Shown: positions 7,680 through 16,791, numbered from the stretch's first letter. The stretch is DNA of 57,141 nucleotides from Bacilli bacterium (GCA_017619815.1 JAFZRR010000043.1:1-57141); one strand, 5' to 3'. The notes: generated from the sequence alone by a model not told the origin. Numbers and translations: made by a program.

Positions 7680-8506
7680 AAGCACAAAAAATAATTTTCA
7701 GTTGCCTTGGCGTTTTAGCACTCGTTGGCTGTTCAGCAAAAGCCAATGAAAACTTCATCCTAGGTTTAGGTGGAGAAAACGTCCCAGTTGGACAATATGC
7801 TTCCAAGATCTTAGAGTACTTCGGCTTAGATGAACAAGCATTAGCCCAAAAAGGCGTCATCTCTTATGGTGAAGACGTCAAAGCGGTTACAACTCAAGTC
7901 AAACAAGGCTTAGTCTCCGCTGGTATTATTTATGCGACAGATGCAAAATCTGCCAACTTAAAGGTTGTTGACACCGCCACAAAAGAAATGTGTGGACAAG
8001 TCATCTATCCTGCAGCCTGCATTAGCAATAGCACAGGCAAATTAGATGCTGCAAAATCATTCTTAGCTTACTTAACAAGCAACGAAGCTATGGCAGTATT
8101 TGAAAGTGTTGGTTTCTCCAAGGTTGGTGATCCACAAACTCCAATTACTCAAGTCACAAGTACAATCACATTGAATGTTTATGCTGCTGCTTCTATGACA
8201 GAAACAATGAACTCCATTAAGACAACATACGAAGCTGCTCATCCAAACATCACATTAGCGATGAACTATGGCTCTTCCGGAAAACTCCAAACTCAAATTC
8301 AAGAAGGTAGAGAACTTTGCGACTTATTTATCTCTGCTGGTGCCAAACAAATGAACGCTCTTCAAGATGGTGAATACATTGTTAATGACACAAGAATTAA
8401 TTTATTAGAAAATAAAGTTGCTTTATCAGTCCCAGATAAAAACCCAGCAAAAATTAACTCTTTTGAAGATTTAAAAGTTAAATTACAAAGCTATTTAGAC
8501 AAATAA
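7676..8506 (+). CDS. modA: Circularly permuted molybdate-binding lipoprotein ModA
   Basis: 276 residues. A lipoprotein signal (residues 1-19, lipobox LVGC with Cys19) is followed by the usual SECOND half of ModA: LGGENVPVGQYA (31-42), YGEDVKAV (64-71), SAGIIYATDA (81-90), VIYPAACIS, and the closing helix AAKSFLAYLTSNEAM to VGFSKV (~150). A linker (151-165) leads to the usual FIRST half: VYAAASMTET (168-177), NYGSSGKLQTQI (197-208), CDLFISAGAKQM (215-226) and ENKVALSVPDKNPAKI (245-260), ending just after NSFEDL. All ligand motifs are kept (Ser173, Gly-Ser-Ser-Gly at 199-202, Tyr86), so it should bind molybdate or tungstate outside the membrane for ModBC. Good RBS (GAAAGGAGA); modB follows after 2 nt. 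The family call is firm; the permutation is read directly from motif order. Confidence 0.92.
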   Translation: MKAQKIIFSCLGVLALVGCSAKANENFILGLGGENVPVGQYASKILEYFGLDEQALAQKGVISYGEDVKAVTTQVKQGLVSAGIIYATDAKSANLKVVDTATKEMCGQVIYPAACISNSTGKLDAAKSFLAYLTSNEAMAVFESVGFSKVGDPQTPITQVTSTITLNVYAAASMTETMNSIKTTYEAAHPNITLAMNYGSSGKLQTQIQEGRELCDLFISAGAKQMNALQDGEYIVNDTRINLLENKVALSVPDKNPAKINSFEDLKVKLQSYLDK

Positions 8507-8508
8507 TT

Positions 8509-9177
8509 ATGAATCTATTCCCACTTTGGAACTCATTGAGAATTGCTCTTATTGCCACGGTAATAATCTTTTTCCTTGGCGTATTTTTAGCTTATCTTGT
8601 AAAGAAATGTCCCAAAGTGCTCAAAGGTATCATCGATGTTGTCTTAACATTACCTTTAGTTTTACCACCAACAGTGTGTGGCTATTTACTTATTCTAGTA
8701 TTTGGTCCTAACCACCCTGTTGGTGCGTTTTTACAAACCATGGGCATTCAGTTCTTTATGGATTGGAAAGGCGGAATATTAGCCTCCGTTATGGTGGCGT
8801 TCCCATTAATGTATAGAACCACAAGAGGTGCGTTTGAATCATTTGATGAAAACTTAGCCTCTGCAGGTAAGACATTAGGATTATCCAATTTTTATATTTT
8901 TTGGAGAATTAGAATGCCGGCTTGTAAAAATGGAATTATTGCCGGACTTGTTTTGGCCTTTGCTAGAGCATTAGGCGAATATGGTGCAACATCTATGCTT
9001 ATTGGATATAACCAATATAGAACTGCGACCATTTCCACAACAGTTGCGTATGCTTGGAATAATAACGATACTCAAACTGCCCTTGTTTGGGTTTTGATTA
9101 ACTTATTCATTTCCGCAATTGTTTTAGTCCTTATTAACATCTTTGAAAATAACAACAAGAAAGGAGCAAAACTATGA
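8509..9177 (+). CDS. modB: Molybdate ABC transporter permease ModB
   Basis: 222 residues with five to six membrane segments, the normal length for ModB. The cytoplasmic coupling motif that contacts ModC is ASAGKTLGLSNFYIFWRIRMP (residues ~122-142), and the downstream stretch AFARALGEYGATSMLIG is typical of molybdate/tungstate permeases. Forms the membrane channel of the importer with the lipoprotein ModA and the ATPase ModC. It begins 2 nt after modA with no visible ribosome binding site and ends in an ATGA overlap with modC, which suggests coupled translation of all three. Confidence 0.95.
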   Translation: MNLFPLWNSLRIALIATVIIFFLGVFLAYLVKKCPKVLKGIIDVVLTLPLVLPPTVCGYLLILVFGPNHPVGAFLQTMGIQFFMDWKGGILASVMVAFPLMYRTTRGAFESFDENLASAGKTLGLSNFYIFWRIRMPACKNGIIAGLVLAFARALGEYGATSMLIGYNQYRTATISTTVAYAWNNNDTQTALVWVLINLFISAIVLVLINIFENNNKKGAKL

Positions 9178-10217
9178 GTCTTTATGTTGATATAAAGAAA
9201 GATTTTGGTTCTTTCAAACTTAACGTTAAATTCGAAACAGAAGGTGGAGTCACCTCTATTTTAGGCGCCAGTGGTACTGGCAAATCTATGACTTTGAAAT
9301 GTATCGCCGGAATCGAAAAGCCAGATTCAGGCATCATAGTTTTAAATGGTAGGACATTGTTTGATTCTTCTAAGAAAATCAATCTTCCACCTCAAAAAAG
9401 ACATGTTGGATATATGTTCCAAAATTATGCTTTGTTCCCAAATATGACCGTGCGTCAAAACATTATGTGTGGCATGCACAATCAAGGCAAAGAAGTTGAT
9501 AAAGAATCAAAACTTTTAGCTATTGCTAAAAAGTTAAAAATTGATCACCTCTTGAAACATCGCCCACATCAAATTTCTGGTGGCCAAGCACAACGTGTTG
9601 CCTTAGCGAGAATTCTTGTTAATGATCCAGAAATTATCTTATTAGATGAGCCATTCTCCGCTTTAGATGAGCATTTAAGAAATCGTCTCCAAATTGAAAT
9701 GAAAGAAAACCTTAATGAGTTTAATAAGGAAGCTCTTTTGGTTACTCATAATCGTGATGAAGCCTATGTTCTTTCTAATGAAACTGTCATCTTGTCTGAA
9801 GGTGATAGCTTAATGCAAGGAAAGACAAAAGAAATCTTTATTAAACCTATATATTTAGAAACAGCGATTATCACTGGTTGTAAGAATTTTGCTCCATGTA
9901 TTAAGGTAGATGATCACACAATTGATATTCCTGATTGGGGGGTTAAATTCCATATTGATGAAGTGGTAAATGAAGATATAAATTATGTTGGATTAAGAGC
10001 TCACGAATTTGAAGTGAATGAAAAAGAGAACAAGAATAACATCAAAGTTTTAGAAGTTATTGAACAACCATTTGAAATTCAAGTTCGCTTCAAATATGAA
10101 AATCAAATTGATGATAGCGAAGAATTACTTTGGACGTTAAAAAAAGATTCCAAACCTTTCGTTTCACCGAAGCATTTAGGAATCAAATCGAATCATATTT
10201 TATTACTTAAGAAATAA
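9174..10217 (+). CDS. modC: Molybdate ABC transporter ATP-binding protein ModC
   Basis: 347 residues. ABC ATPase domain at residues ~1-235: Walker A GASGTGKS (~32-39), Q-loop in YMFQNYALF, signature ISGGQAQR, Walker B IILLDEPFSALD, and H-loop LLVTHNRDE. A C-terminal ~110-residue regulatory part follows (YVGLRAHEFEV and on), corresponding to the molybdate-binding/TOBE region of ModC-type ATPases but divergent. Powers import through ModB. The signature reads ISGGQ rather than LSGGQ, a tolerated change. Last gene of the operon; its stop codon forms half of an inverted repeat with the stop of the converging xdhC. Confidence 0.95.
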   Translation: MSLYVDIKKDFGSFKLNVKFETEGGVTSILGASGTGKSMTLKCIAGIEKPDSGIIVLNGRTLFDSSKKINLPPQKRHVGYMFQNYALFPNMTVRQNIMCGMHNQGKEVDKESKLLAIAKKLKIDHLLKHRPHQISGGQAQRVALARILVNDPEIILLDEPFSALDEHLRNRLQIEMKENLNEFNKEALLVTHNRDEAYVLSNETVILSEGDSLMQGKTKEIFIKPIYLETAIITGCKNFAPCIKVDDHTIDIPDWGVKFHIDEVVNEDINYVGLRAHEFEVNEKENKNNIKVLEVIEQPFEIQVRFKYENQIDDSEELLWTLKKDSKPFVSPKHLGIKSNHILLLKK

Positions 10218-10230
10218 TTTATTATTTCTT
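10209..10230. terminator. Inverted repeat spanning the modC and xdhC stop codons
   Basis: AAGAAATAA (10209-10217), loop TTTA, TTATTTCTT (10222-10230). The perfect 9-bp AT-rich stem contains both convergent stop codons. It may act as a weak two-way terminator; the stem is too AT-rich to be sure. Confidence 0.4.
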
Positions 10231-11073
10231 GAAGAATTCACAAAGCTCAGGCACGTTGTTTCTCATGTGAGAATTGACTGCCTCTTTTTTATAGAAAATA
10301 GAAAGAATTTCACCGGCGATTGAGACTGCGATTTCTTCTGGAGAGTCGCCTCCAGTTTGTAGTCCGATTGGAGAATAGAAGTTTGATAAATCAATATCTC
10401 TACCGTGTTTTGCGAACAATTCATCGAGATAATCTTTTATCTTCTTTTTGCTACAAAGCATGCCGAAATATGCTGGCTTAATATTGAGTTCAAATATTGC
10501 ATCTAAAACATCATAGTCATGTAAATGACTTGGTGTACAAACAACGACATAACGATTGTCGGGCATGCCGTATTTTTTAAGATAATCCGCGAAGCCAATA
10601 TTAACTTTAACGTTCGCGGAATCATCTAATGCATTAATGACTTCTTTGCGGTCATCAATAATAGTGACAAAGAAATTTAATGGTCTTAATAATTTGGCTA
10701 ATGCCGCACCGCAGTGGCCAGCGCCAAAAATATAGACATATTGTTTAGGACCAACAAATTCATAGAATAGTGTAGCGGTTCCTCCGCAAGCCATATCGAG
10801 TTTAACTTCGTTATTAGAAACTTTAATTTCTTTATTGTTTAATAAATATTTTTCGGTAACAGATTCTCTGTTCTTGATAATCTCTTTGCACTTTTCGCGT
10901 GCGTAATACTCTATAGAACCTCCACCGACGGTACCAAAAGCTTCGTTATCTTCTGTAACGATCATTTTCTTTCCGACATCAGATGGGCCCATGCCTGTCT
11001 TTTCAGTGACAGTGACAATAACTAAATCCTTACCGGCGTTCTTGAGTTCTGCAATTTTGCTATAAATATCCAT
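10222..11073 (-). CDS. XdhC/CoxI-family molybdenum hydroxylase maturation factor
   Basis: 283 residues. N-terminal XdhC/CoxI domain (KTGMGPSDVGKKMIV, GTVGGGSIEYYA, and the DMACGGTATLFYEF cysteine motif) and a C-terminal Rossmann domain (YIFGAGHCGAALAKLL, TIIDDRKEV, VVVCTPSHLHDYDV). Family members bind molybdenum cofactor, help sulfurate it and deliver it to xanthine dehydrogenase-type enzymes. Functionally it belongs with the molybdenum block, yet it converges on modC and is third in a minus-strand unit behind a sugar transporter and a GH2 gene, starting 2 nt after the GH2 stop with no ribosome site of its own. No molybdenum hydroxylase structural gene is in the window. Confidence 0.88.
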   Translation of the reverse strand: MDIYSKIAELKNAGKDLVIVTVTEKTGMGPSDVGKKMIVTEDNEAFGTVGGGSIEYYAREKCKEIIKNRESVTEKYLLNNKEIKVSNNEVKLDMACGGTATLFYEFVGPKQYVYIFGAGHCGAALAKLLRPLNFFVTIIDDRKEVINALDDSANVKVNIGFADYLKKYGMPDNRYVVVCTPSHLHDYDVLDAIFELNIKPAYFGMLCSKKKIKDYLDELFAKHGRDIDLSNFYSPIGLQTGGDSPEEIAVSIAGEILSIFYKKEAVNSHMRNNVPELCEFFKK

Positions 11074-11075
11074 AT

Positions 11076-12758
11076 TTAAAACTTGATTCTTTCGTTGATA
11101 GTTTTGATTTTTTCAACGTTGAACTTAACGACTTGTCTATCGAATGTAATGAAGCCATTTAATTCATCTTCAACGTCACTTAACTGTGTGTAGATGCATG
11201 CGCTTAATCCTTTGCGGATATTGCTGATGACGTCTCTTTCAATCATCTTTTCATAAGCATCTAACCATTTGTCAGTATTCTTATAAACCTTATAAGTTTG
11301 TTTGCCTTTTCTCATATGGTCTCTAATTGGTAAGACGAGTCCACCAAATTCTGAGAGAACAACCGCGCGGTTCTTAATCTTATTTGCGCTTGGCATTTTT
11401 ACTTTTTTGAAATAGACGTGTAATGATTTCACATCACTGACACCTTGATCGTGCCAACCAGAAGCGTGATCGAACAATCTCGTTTTATCTAAGTCTCTTA
11501 GACCGTAGTAAATATCTTTTGCATCAAATTGCCCCCAACCTTCATTGAAGATTGTCCATAAAACAATTGATGGAGTGTTATATAAGTAGTTGATGATGTC
11601 ACGGAATTCTTGTCTAGCTTCCATACGACCTTCAACATCATTTCTTCCAAAGGCTTTATATTTGTTATCTTTTTTATGCTTACCAGTCACTAATGGTTTT
11701 AAAACAATTGATGGTTTATATTTGCCACCGCCATTAATGAAGTCTTGCCACACTAATAAACCCATGCGGTCGCATTCGTAATACCATCTTGGCATTTCAA
11801 TCTTGATATGTTTTCTAACTGTATTAAATCCTAAGGATTTGATTAATCCTAAGTCAGAAACATAATCCTGATAGGATTCCGGCGTATATAAGCCACCTTT
11901 ATAGTAGCCTTGGTCAAGAACACCTTTCATAAAATAAGGCTTGTTGTTAAGGGCTAAAACTTTATGGCCATTATGCATCATTGTGGAAACTTTTCTCATC
12001 GCGAAATAAGAAGAGATTTCATCACCTTTTGTTTTAACAGTGAAGCGATATAAGAATGGATCTTCTGGTGACCAAAGATGTGGATTATCAATTGGATAAC
12101 TCACTTCTTCATTTGTAGGAATAACCTTTTCTTTTCCAAAGATTTTAATCGTTGCGCCAGGAGCATCACTGATGACATTAATTCTCACTTCGTTATTATC
12201 AACATCTGGGGTGATTTTAAGTTCTTGAATGTAATCGTTAGAGACGCTCTCTAACCAAACTGGCATATAAATACCGGATTGAGGTGTATACCAAATACCG
12301 CCTCTTTTAATCTTTTGTTTGCCACGAGAGAAGTGGGATGTATCAGAAACATCTCTAACTTTAACTAATAAAACATTTTCATCTTCAAGGAATGGTTTGA
12401 TATCAAATTCAAATGGCAAATAACCACCGACATGTAAACCTAAATGTGCATCATTTAAATACACATCTGCGATTTGATCAACACCCATGAAATGGAGAAT
12501 AACTTTATCTTTGATAAAAGATTTATCTAAAGAGAATTTTAAACGATAGTATAATCTTTCATCTGGATGAACAGTTCTATTCACACCAGAAAGCTCGGTT
12601 TCAGGAGAAAATGGAACCATGATTTTACCATCAAAAGTATCAGGAACTTTTTTGTCTTTCCTGATTGCGTATTCCCATTCCCCATTCAAGCTAAGATAAC
12701 TATTTCTAACTAATTGTGGTCTTGGATAATCGATGAGTGGTTTATTCGCTCTGTTCAT
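11076..12758 (-). CDS. Glycoside hydrolase family 2 (beta-galactosidase/glucuronidase type)
   Basis: About 560 residues, no signal peptide, hence cytoplasmic. Domain order: GH2 sugar-binding jelly roll (LNGEWEYAIRKD to VWLESVSNDYI, residues ~20-175), short immunoglobulin-like domain (~180-260) and TIM barrel (~265-560). The acid/base is Glu406 in FNEGWGQF and the nucleophile Glu470 in LSEFGGL. It lacks the extra C-terminal domains of LacZ-size enzymes. It removes a non-reducing beta-linked sugar; galactose, glucuronic acid or mannose cannot be separated by eye. The ATG at 12758 is chosen because AAGGGG lies just upstream; an earlier in-frame TTG (12770) overlaps that site. It overlaps the MFS gene by 17 bp, so the pair forms an import-and-cleave operon. 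Confidence 0.88.
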   Translation of the reverse strand: MNRANKPLIDYPRPQLVRNSYLSLNGEWEYAIRKDKKVPDTFDGKIMVPFSPETELSGVNRTVHPDERLYYRLKFSLDKSFIKDKVILHFMGVDQIADVYLNDAHLGLHVGGYLPFEFDIKPFLEDENVLLVKVRDVSDTSHFSRGKQKIKRGGIWYTPQSGIYMPVWLESVSNDYIQELKITPDVDNNEVRINVISDAPGATIKIFGKEKVIPTNEEVSYPIDNPHLWSPEDPFLYRFTVKTKGDEISSYFAMRKVSTMMHNGHKVLALNNKPYFMKGVLDQGYYKGGLYTPESYQDYVSDLGLIKSLGFNTVRKHIKIEMPRWYYECDRMGLLVWQDFINGGGKYKPSIVLKPLVTGKHKKDNKYKAFGRNDVEGRMEARQEFRDIINYLYNTPSIVLWTIFNEGWGQFDAKDIYYGLRDLDKTRLFDHASGWHDQGVSDVKSLHVYFKKVKMPSANKIKNRAVVLSEFGGLVLPIRDHMRKGKQTYKVYKNTDKWLDAYEKMIERDVISNIRKGLSACIYTQLSDVEDELNGFITFDRQVVKFNVEKIKTINERIKF

Positions 12759-14079
12759 ATTCCCCTTCAATATTATTTTCAGTTAATTTTTGTTTCTCTT
12801 TTTTAATGATAATTAAAGTTGGAATAATTGCAAGTAGAATAACTAAACCAGCGAATAAGAAGATAAATGCGTTTGGTTGAATTACTGTTTGATTGTATTC
12901 ATTTACATATGTTTGAGCGTTGATATAAGACACGCCTCTACCAATATATGGACCAGTAACCATTGGAATAAGAACGATGAAAATCATTCTCACACCTTGG
13001 AATAAACCAACTTCATTAACTGGAGTGTAATCTCTGACTTTTGCACCGATAACTGCAGTACCAATCATATAGCCTGTCATCATGACTGTACCCGCAATCA
13101 TAACGCCAACCATGGCGAAGCTCTTTTGCACAAAGAACATACCAACCGCGCCTGCGACTGTGATGGCAATTGCAGGAATGATGATTTTGTTTTTGCCAAT
13201 CTTGTCCATGAATAAACCAAAGACAACAGTGATGATAGAAGCAAGGATTAAAACAACACCTAAAGTAATTGTGAAATTCAAATCTTTGATTTCTAAAACC
13301 TTATCGATATAAACCATCAAATATGGCATGAACACTTGAATACCAATGAAGAAGACCATGAAGGTAATTAAAACTAAATAAAGTAGTGGATTGGCTTTGA
13401 TGACTGATGGTCTAAAACCATAGAATATATTTTTAATATATGGCTCATTCTTATTTGGTTGGATTTGATCTTTTGGTAATAAGAAGATGCTGACAATACC
13501 AGCGACTGTTGTGAGGCCACCGATGATGACGAAGAATAATAACCAATTTCTCTTTCCTTCGGCGGTTAAAGCGCCATCTAAACCAACAACCACAATCATA
13601 GCGATAAGTGGAAGAATTGATAAAACACTTTCAACTTTTCCGCGGTTGCTCTCTTGTGTATTGTCTGTAACATATGCGTTAAATGCCGCGTCATTCGCGG
13701 TACTACCGAAGAATGTCATAACGCAGTCCATAACAACAATCATCGTACCTGCCGCCATCGCGGAACCAGCAACAAGACTGAGTTTAGAATTTGGATCTAA
13801 GAAAGCAAATAAGATAATGGAAATACCCCAGATGATGTAACCAAATGAGATAAAGGCTTTTCTTTTGCCTAACCTATCGCTTAAAGCTCCCATCAACAAA
13901 GTTGTAATTGTGGCAGCGGCTGCACTGGCAGCCACCATGATAGGAATGAATGTGTAATTCGCCGTACAATCAAACACATACAAATTGAAATAATTATTTT
14001 CAATTGCCCATGCTAATTGGCCTACAAAACCAGCGATGATAAATGAAAGCCATTTTCTGATTCCGATTTTATTATTCAT
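12742..14079 (-). CDS. MFS sugar transporter
   Basis: 445 residues with about 12 predicted membrane segments. The MFS loop-2/3 motif is seen as GALSDRLGKRKAF (residues ~63-75), and its second-half counterpart as GLFMDKIGKNKIIIP (~275). The protein resembles the MFS permeases that accompany glycosidases in gut Firmicutes, moving a di- or oligosaccharide with a cation. Immediately downstream and overlapping by 17 bp is a GH2 hydrolase, so the substrate is probably a beta-galactoside or beta-glucuronide taken up intact. Good ribosome site (GAGGA, 9 nt before the ATG). A TATAAT on the minus strand (14123-14118) is a possible -10 box, about 40 nt upstream. Confidence 0.85.
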   Translation of the reverse strand: MNNKIGIRKWLSFIIAGFVGQLAWAIENNYFNLYVFDCTANYTFIPIMVAASAAAATITTLLMGALSDRLGKRKAFISFGYIIWGISIILFAFLDPNSKLSLVAGSAMAAGTMIVVMDCVMTFFGSTANDAAFNAYVTDNTQESNRGKVESVLSILPLIAMIVVVGLDGALTAEGKRNWLLFFVIIGGLTTVAGIVSIFLLPKDQIQPNKNEPYIKNIFYGFRPSVIKANPLLYLVLITFMVFFIGIQVFMPYLMVYIDKVLEIKDLNFTITLGVVLILASIITVVFGLFMDKIGKNKIIIPAIAITVAGAVGMFFVQKSFAMVGVMIAGTVMMTGYMIGTAVIGAKVRDYTPVNEVGLFQGVRMIFIVLIPMVTGPYIGRGVSYINAQTYVNEYNQTVIQPNAFIFLFAGLVILLAIIPTLIIIKKEKQKLTENNIEGEYEQSE

Positions 14080-14171
14080 ATTCTTAGTCCTCGGTTATAA
14101 GGATTTGCACCATTTCTATTATATTAGAAAAATATATAGCGAGTATGTATTTTTACGATTATATTATTGCT

Positions 14172-15044
14172 ATGGAAACAAAATTCATTGTCATTAAAAA
14201 TGAATACCTCGAAGTCACTCTCTCAACATTAGGAGCTTCTATTTATAGAATCATCTTCGATGGAAAAGATATGGTGCTCACGCCCAAAGATAAAAATGAT
14301 TTTTATAAAACCAGTGTTTATTACGGAAAAACTATCGGTAGAGTTTGTGGAAGAATTGAAATAAAAGACACTTTGAACTTTAAGCCACAAGCCAATGAAA
14401 GTGGTGTTTCCCTCCATGGTGGTTTTGATGGTTTATCCACAAAAGAATTCAATGTGGATGCAAAACCAACATATGCAGAATTCCATTATTTATCTAAAGA
14501 TGGTGAAGCTGGATATCCTGGAAATATGATATTCAGAGTGAGATATGAATTAATTGATAATTCTTTAATTATTTCTTACTTCACGGTTACCGATAAACCT
14601 TGCCTATTAGCAATGACCAATCACGCATATTTCTGTTTAGGAGAAGATAAATTAGATAATTTATATCTCAAGATGGAAAACGAGAAATATTTAGTCGTGG
14701 ATAATCGTTTATTACCAGTTGAATATGAATCAATACCAGAAAAATTCAACTTTACCAACGGTAAAAAACTTGATAAAACTGGTGATATTGATAACTATTT
14801 CCTTTTCAAAGAAAAGGCTGTTGAACTTTACTCAGATAAATATTCTTTGAATATCCAAACAAATTTTGTGGGAACTCAACTTTTTACTGATCATTGGCTT
14901 GATAATGTAGAAGTTTATTCCAGTAAAGAAAAAGTTTGTCGCGCAATCGCAATTGAACCACAAGATAATCAATTAGAAAGAAAAGAATTATTACCCCATG
15001 AACATTACGAAAGGTATATTAGATACACATTTAAGAAATTATGA
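14172..15044 (+). CDS. galM: Aldose 1-epimerase (galactose mutarotase)
   Basis: About 290 residues from the ATG at 14172. Interconverts alpha and beta anomers of galactose or glucose before phosphorylation. Family motifs: LSTLGASIYRII near the start, GRVCGRI, the SLHGG stretch, the catalytic histidine in MTNHAYFCL, and the catalytic glutamate in AIAIEPQDNQ. An in-frame ATG at 14145 would add nine residues not seen in the family. Neither start has a ribosome binding site; TATATT at 14160-14165 would place transcription at the second ATG, so the mRNA may be leaderless. It overlaps galK by ATGA, forming a mutarotase-kinase pair. Confidence 0.92.
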   Translation: METKFIVIKNEYLEVTLSTLGASIYRIIFDGKDMVLTPKDKNDFYKTSVYYGKTIGRVCGRIEIKDTLNFKPQANESGVSLHGGFDGLSTKEFNVDAKPTYAEFHYLSKDGEAGYPGNMIFRVRYELIDNSLIISYFTVTDKPCLLAMTNHAYFCLGEDKLDNLYLKMENEKYLVVDNRLLPVEYESIPEKFNFTNGKKLDKTGDIDNYFLFKEKAVELYSDKYSLNIQTNFVGTQLFTDHWLDNVEVYSSKEKVCRAIAIEPQDNQLERKELLPHEHYERYIRYTFKKL

Positions 15045-16186
15045 AAACTGAACTATTTGAAAAATTTTTAAACAAATTTGGAAAACCAGCTGAAGGATAT
15101 GTCCAAAGTGGCGGTCGCTTTGAGATGCTCGGAAATCACACTGACCACAACCACGGAAAGACCTTAGCGTCCACCTGTTCACTAGTCATTGAAGGAGCAT
15201 ATTCTAAGGAAGAAAATAATCAAGTTCGATTAGTTTCCGAAGGACAGTGCGAATTTGAAATCTCACTTGATAACACAGACTACGTTCAAGAGACAGTAGA
15301 TTTATCCGCTTGTTTCATTAGAGGAATCGCTGATTATTTTAAAAAACACGGATATAAATATGGTGGCTTTTCCGTCTACACAAAATCCAACGTTCCTCCA
15401 GGAGCAGGTGTCTCCAGCTCAGCAGCTTTTGAGATTCTTTTAGGAAAGATTTTTAATGCCTTATATAACGACAATCAAATTGGAATTTTAGAACTTTGTA
15501 AAGCTGGACAATACGCTGAGAATAATTACTTTGGCAAGAAGAGTGGTCTTTTAGACCAAATTGCTTGTGCTTCCATGGGCGTATCCTATATTGATTTTGA
15601 AAATATCGAAAAACCACAAATTGAAATCATTCATAATGACTTCCCAGGATATCAATTTGTTATCGTTAATACCGGAAAGAGCCATGCTTCTCTCAGTCAT
15701 TTATATTCTTCCATCACATCTGATATGTGGAATGCCGCAAAGAAGATGGGACATGAATTCTTAAGAGAATGTTCTAAAGGAGAACTGGAAAATATTAAAC
15801 CTCAGTTAACTGAAGGTGAATATAACCGCGCCAAACACTTCTTTGATGAAAACGAAAGAGTGGAAAAAGGTAGAAATTGTTTAAAAAACAATGACTATGA
15901 AGGATTTTTGGAATGTGTTAGAGGTAGTGAGGTTTCAAGTCGTAATCTTTTAAAGAACGCAATGGTCAATGATGAATATGAAGGATCCTTAGCCGAAGCC
16001 ATTGATATTTCCAATGCTGCTATGGATAATTTAGGAGCTTCAAAAATCAATGGTGGTGGTTTTGGTGGTTCCATCATTTGTATAGTTCCTATTAGTAAAT
16101 TGGAACAATATGTGCGTATAATGAAAGAAAGATACGGAGAAAATCAAGTATTCATCGTATCAATTCTTAACAAAGCAAAGGAGTAA
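15041..16186 (+). CDS. galK: Galactokinase
   Basis: 381 residues, normal for GHMP galactokinases, which make galactose-1-phosphate from galactose and ATP. The N-terminal galactokinase signature is the Firmicutes variant GGRFEMLGNHTDHNHGK, replacing the textbook GRVNLIGEHTDYN; the ATP loop is SNVPPGAGVSSSAAFE, the catalytic aspartate region GLLDQIACASMG, and the third GHMP motif INGGGFGGSIICIV near the C-terminus. Begins with an ATGA overlap with galM. galT and galE are not in the window, so the rest of the Leloir pathway must be elsewhere. A membrane protein gene follows 5 nt later. Confidence 0.94.
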   Translation: MKTELFEKFLNKFGKPAEGYVQSGGRFEMLGNHTDHNHGKTLASTCSLVIEGAYSKEENNQVRLVSEGQCEFEISLDNTDYVQETVDLSACFIRGIADYFKKHGYKYGGFSVYTKSNVPPGAGVSSSAAFEILLGKIFNALYNDNQIGILELCKAGQYAENNYFGKKSGLLDQIACASMGVSYIDFENIEKPQIEIIHNDFPGYQFVIVNTGKSHASLSHLYSSITSDMWNAAKKMGHEFLRECSKGELENIKPQLTEGEYNRAKHFFDENERVEKGRNCLKNNDYEGFLECVRGSEVSSRNLLKNAMVNDEYEGSLAEAIDISNAAMDNLGASKINGGGFGGSIICIVPISKLEQYVRIMKERYGENQVFIVSILNKAKE

Positions 16187-16191
16187 ATCGT

Positions 16192-16791
16192 ATGCAATTT
16201 AAGAAAAGTATTTTATTGCCAATCGTCTTATCAGTTATTGGCATCTTCGTTTCCGTCCTTGGATTTATCATGATTCAAGTCGCCGCCAAAGTGAATAACA
16301 CCACAACCGGTGCATCTCCATTAGCGATCGTTGAATTAGTTTTATTCGTCTTAATGTTATCAGCATTATCCGCCAAGAAACCAATCTTCACAAAGGTTGT
16401 TTGTATCATTGCTATTGCAGCATTGTTATTACAAGCTTTCATCGTGTGTATCGTTTCTTCCGTCTCTTTCCAATATAGAGATGTGCAATGGGATACAGTT
16501 TCATTCTTATCCTTAGGCGTCTTATGCTTAGTCGCAGTCATCTTATTCTTAATCTATTACCTTATCGGTAAAAAAGATGTTCTAAAGAAATTAGCATTAA
16601 TTATGAATATCTTTGTTATGGCATTCTATTTCATTTTCGCCGCTATTATGGGTGTTTCATCATTCGCAGGCGTTTATGCTACAACAAGATATTACGGAAT
16701 CGAATTAGCGGTTCTCTTATTAAATGTCTGTTTAATGTCAGGAATTGTTCTTTCTCTCCAAGGAAACCTCGAAACTAAAGAAGAAGAATAA
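16192..16791 (+). CDS. Small membrane protein, unknown
   Basis: 199 residues. Not recognised. Five hydrophobic segments can be seen: ~8-30, ~45-60, ~67-90, ~103-125 and ~133-190 (the last probably two), with short charged loops and a C-terminal ETKEEE tail. No catalytic motif. It follows galK by 5 nt with a GGAG ribosome site inside the end of galK and is followed by a strong terminator, so it is the last gene of the galM-galK unit. A link to sugar uptake is only suggested by position. Confidence 0.75.
   Translation: MQFKKSILLPIVLSVIGIFVSVLGFIMIQVAAKVNNTTTGASPLAIVELVLFVLMLSALSAKKPIFTKVVCIIAIAALLLQAFIVCIVSSVSFQYRDVQWDTVSFLSLGVLCLVAVILFLIYYLIGKKDVLKKLALIMNIFVMAFYFIFAAIMGVSSFAGVYATTRYYGIELAVLLLNVCLMSGIVLSLQGNLETKEEE

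Noticed and set aside
7676..8506. ModA gene read as a frameshifted or broken gene
   Set aside because: One open frame, one signal peptide, all motifs present and tight coupling to modB; swapped order explains it better.
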